Assembly (NCBI GenBank): GCA_032209605.1 | Contig: JASFXZ010000003.1 | Coordinates: forward strand, 34,684,762-34,748,761 | Length of the DNA: 64,000 nucleotides | Direction: 5' to 3' | DNA from: Mactromeris polynyma | Lineage: Eukaryota > Mollusca > Bivalvia > Venerida > Mactridae | Shown here: piece after piece, positions 60,851 through 64,000 of the stretch | How positions within the stretch are numbered: the first letter of the stretch is position 1 | How the letters are laid out: every line of letters starts with the position of its first letter | Program-made: the position numbers and the translations under genes | The notes under the pieces: model-generated | Database searches by the model: none | The model's input: the letters and a program-made list of their open reading frames with translations, nothing else | What the model was told of the DNA's origin: nothing

Positions 60851-61311
60851 ATAAGGGAAATAACTCATGACAATATCCCATGTACTAGACACAAGGTAAC
60901 GCCTTGGTTTTAAAACACGCCTTATCATGAAACCTGTATAACCTTGAATTCACAATATAAAGCATTGTGAAGAATGGAAAACAGTATACTTACAAATTGT
61001 AATGTTTTACGGTAGAGATAATAAATATTGTTGATTTTATTTTCCAACTTAAAAATTGTTATTTCGTTTGGCAAACATTAGGCTGTAAGGTTTAGTTAGG
61101 ATATGTGAAGTACTGCTTGTCATCCGGTGTCTTATTTTCACAAGTTAACAGCCGACACATAACGGCAAGCAACAACTGATAGCAAATCAATGAATGGCGG
61201 GAACATTCATCACCTTGTCTGAAGGTCAGGGAAAAGGTTATCAATGACATAAATTCTAACTTTAAATGGTTTCTGTGTCAGACAGACAATCTGTCAGACC
61301 AGACAAAACAT
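60851..61311. other. gene-free stretch
   Basis: The first 50 bp (AAGGGAAATAACTCATGACA, then TATCCCATGTACTAGACACA) resembles the right end of the element at 61964-62107. The rest has no recognised feature. If the exon candidate at 61312 is real, part of this is its 3' UTR; an AATAAA on the minus strand lies at about 61035. Confidence 0.4.
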
Positions 61312-61398
61312 CTACCATTCCAGTCTTGCCATTCCATCATCATCATCTTCAGTAATCGCATCACTCAGACCGAGTATTCTCACGATATGAATAAAATA
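61312..61398 (-). CDS. candidate last coding exon of an unidentified gene (partial)
   Basis: On the minus strand a pyrimidine-rich tract ends TTTGTGCTCAG at 61399, a good splice acceptor. The next 28 codons are open and end in TAG: FIHIVRILGLSDAITEDDDD is the core, and the C-terminus is GMARLEW. The acidic, non-AT-like composition stands out against the I/F/L-rich translations nearby. The frame upstream of the acceptor is hydrophobic AT-driven noise, as expected for an intron. No preceding exon or donor was found with confidence. I do not recognise the protein, and the exon may be chance. Confidence 0.3.
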   Translation of the reverse strand, partial: YFIHIVRILGLSDAITEDDDDGMARLEW

Positions 61399-61963
61399 CT
61401 GAGCACAAAGCAGTCGGAAAAGCTTTTTACAGATAATAACATTCATTTGTACACATAAAATAAAAATAAATTGTTTTCCCACCAGAGTGATTAAACTAAT
61501 GAAAATAACAATATAACTGACTCGTAAAGCGTTCTTCAAAACAATTTCGTACCTGATACTAACAATACAAATGTATTGTAAATCACCATTGAAATGTTGT
61601 ATTTATTGTATGGTTTTAAGTTATGTAGATTGATGTGCTAATGACTGTTTTCTACATATTTTATCTTATACTAACTCACATGTTGTAGTACAGAATACAA
61701 CTATACATGTTTAAGTAATTGATACCAATATTTATGTTTAACAATATTATTTGCTTGTGTAGTCTCAATATATGACTATGCACAGCACATAATACCAATA
61801 AATATGTTTTAGTACTGATGGTCAGTCACTTGAATAGTTAACTGCAAATTTGCAGATAGTACATTTAAACTCAAAGAGAATCCTATGTTCTCCACAACAA
61901 GATGATAATACATCCAAATGCATCTGATTGGTGTGGTAAGTTGCCAGGTGCTTGCGGAGAAAC

Positions 61964-62107
61964 AGGTCAGTACCACAGGAGCTTATCACAAGTTGTCTCC
62001 CTTTATCACTTCTATATAAACATATACTATAGAAGAGCTAAGGGAGAGAACTCTAGAAGGGATAAAGGGAACAGACTCATGACAATCTCCTGTGCTTAGT
62101 ACAGGTT
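61964..62107. mobile_element. small foldback MITE related to the 60.5-kb element
   Basis: The outer arms GTACCACAGGAGCTTATCAC and the inverse of GTGCTTAGTAC (with CACAGGAG shared) pair imperfectly. An inner pair TCTCCCTTT...CTTCTATA and TATAGAAG...AAGGGAGA surrounds ACATAC. The core motifs CTCCCTTT, ATACTATAGAA, AAGGGAGAGAACT and GGGATAAAGGGAA are shared with 60660-60770, so both belong to one family. Confidence 0.75.
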
Positions 62108-64000
62108 GGTTACACAAGATCACTGATCACTGATCATACACTTCTGAAATTCTGTTGAATAATGATGAAAACTCCAACACAATTAATAGCAAAAATATCA
62201 AATTAATGGCTGTCTTTCCAAGAGGAAAATACAGAAAATACAAGAATATCAATAGAAATTTATTAAATTTAATGAAATTGTTATGGCATATAATATCACA
62301 GAGATCAAGAAATATTGTGTGTGTCATAAATTCAGGACAATGTCACAAACTGTACAGTACTTTATCATACTAAGTACAGACATACCACAGACATACCACA
62401 TCACAGCTGTTCTCAGACGAAACAAGGGAAACATCTCTAACTATTAGAAGTTCAATGATTATCATGAAGACATAAGGGATAATATTAAGTAGTTCAAGTT
62501 TAATCAGACAAATTAAGTATTGTCGGAAATAAAAATACAGCAGCATGAAAAACATTTTAAACCTACTGGCTACGATGCAACTTTCACTGAGACAAATATA
62601 TAACTGTATAATGGCAGATTACACATACATTACACCATGATGTAGTCAAATCTTTATGAAAAAATCTGAAAAAATCTGTAAAAATAGCTGAAAAAGCAAG
62701 TGCTTCAAATAAAAAAGAAAATGCTGCTCACAGAAATTTACAACATAATTCCTGATAGAAATGGACAATTGCTAAACTATTTAAGGTTATTTTTATACCC
62801 ACCATAGGTAAACTTCTAACCCTAAACTGAAAGCTATGGTATAAAGTATAGAGACAAGACAATATTTATGTTACACCAAGTGTTGTTAGTGATACAACCT
62901 ATTACAACAACTGATCAAAGCAACAATACTTTCATTTCTCATAGTAACAACTTTCATATCACTTAATCACATACATGGACTAAATCATTCACATGTATAT
63001 TATATATTCAGTTTGACCAGAATCAAATCATTAATAAAATCATTCAGACATGAATATAAACCTTATATTGATCAGGAATACCCTGATATCTGGAAATTGA
63101 CAATACATTATGAAAATTACTACAGTATACTGTCAAGAAGAGCTTTTGGAACAACAGCTCCCATTAAGACAGCACACTTGACTATTCAACCGCTTTGTCA
63201 GTAATCACAATGCTTAACCAATGGCCAGAGTTTTTTATTAAGTATTCAGGTAACGGTCACAGTCAGATCACACAACATAAAACACTTTAATTTGGATTTT
63301 TAAGTACAAAATAGGGGATACTTGTGTCAGAATGGTAGTCAGAGTTATGGGACTTTATCCTCGGAGCTTGTTTTACAACCCAAAGCTTCAGGTGTCTATC
63401 ACAGTTGCAGATATATCACACCAAATGAAAACCTTCAAGTACAAAATAGTACAAAAAGGGAAATAAATCTGTCAAAATGTGGTCAGAATTATTAAAACCC
63501 TCAGGATACTTATAATAATGACTGGCTGACAGGTTTCATTATCTGAGATTATAGTATTTTGTTTCAAGGAATGTGACATTTAATGGTTAGATAACATTAC
63601 ATAACATTTTATCTCAATGATTCTACAAAATTATTCACATCATATGATGTTTAGTCTGATTCACTATGATGACAAAATTGGGCACAAAAGTACAATTACG
63701 TCTAAATTAAATACGTCTTAAGACTTGCATAACGTTGGTCTACAACATAAGGAAAAGAAGTACATTCACAAAATTACATAACAAATATGCCTGTATTTGT
63801 GGGGATTTTTATCAATTATCAAATATTAAAATTTAAATAACTTGCAGACTGGAATGAAAAAATATAATATCACAATTAAGCCATGCGTTCACTCTCACTT
63901 CCTTACATACTATCTTTTAGGCATCTTAAGCGAATTTCATTTTTTCCGCTCATAAACAGTGGGTACAGCTTAACATTTACAAAATTCATAACTTAAATAG
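62108..64000. other. gene-free stretch to the window end
   Basis: No gene is supported. The sequence is AT-rich with A-rich short repeats near 62655-62700. If the exon candidate at 61312-61398 is real, this is intronic. A short minus-strand open segment near 63910-63980 ending in a possible GTAAGG donor is too weak to call. Confidence 0.35.

Noticed and set aside
62127..63204. Short open frames near the right end
   Set aside because: I/F/L/Y/K-rich composition expected from AT-rich DNA, with no splice sites supporting exons.

Overview
This is AT-rich nuclear DNA from an animal, most likely a bivalve or other mollusc. The reasons are one multi-domain gene with a spliced 5' leader, no operons or Shine-Dalgarno spacing, tRNA-derived SINE heads, many small foldback (MITE-like) elements, and one dispersed repeat (about 12.1-12.9 kb) of a type I associate with mollusc genomes. 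The lineage is inferred from repeat style and recall, not from a search.

Only one protein gene can be supported: a minus-strand, intronless coding exon at 51341-53824 (827 aa from the preferred start). It encodes an LRRC74-like protein with eight 28-residue leucine-rich repeats, two canonical EF-hand loops and a long Ser/Arg-rich disordered tail. A splice acceptor just upstream of the ATG implies a non-coding 5' exon further right. A weak candidate for the last coding exon of a second minus-strand gene lies at 61312-61398; that gene would continue to the right of the window.

The largest structure is about 30 kb of gene-free DNA (about 6.0-36.3 kb) made of three diverged, direct copies of one segment: unit 1 about 6.0-19.7 kb, unit 2 about 19.7-28.65 kb, unit 3 about 28.65-36.3 kb. 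Collinear anchors recur in the same order in each unit, and the length differences come from unit-specific insertions. These include a foldback MITE, a mollusc-type dispersed repeat, SINEs, a 76-bp tandem array, a mariner-type MITE, a GC-richer 1.9-kb block and a CpG-rich island. No conserved open frame was recognised in the triplicated DNA.

Around it lie several dispersed families defined here by comparison within the window. R1 is a SINE- or retroposon-like family whose fullest copy ends in a TTCTG-type tail. R2/R3 are two modules that sit side by side at 4.7-5.1 and 38.4-39.0 kb and occur alone elsewhere. The right half (36-64 kb) also holds a 1.55-kb terminal-inverted-repeat element with a nested hairpin, a 27-unit 18/21-bp minisatellite, a mariner-type MITE, a 306-bp foldback with 86-bp arms and a smaller relative of its core. 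Nothing prokaryotic, viral or CRISPR-like was seen.
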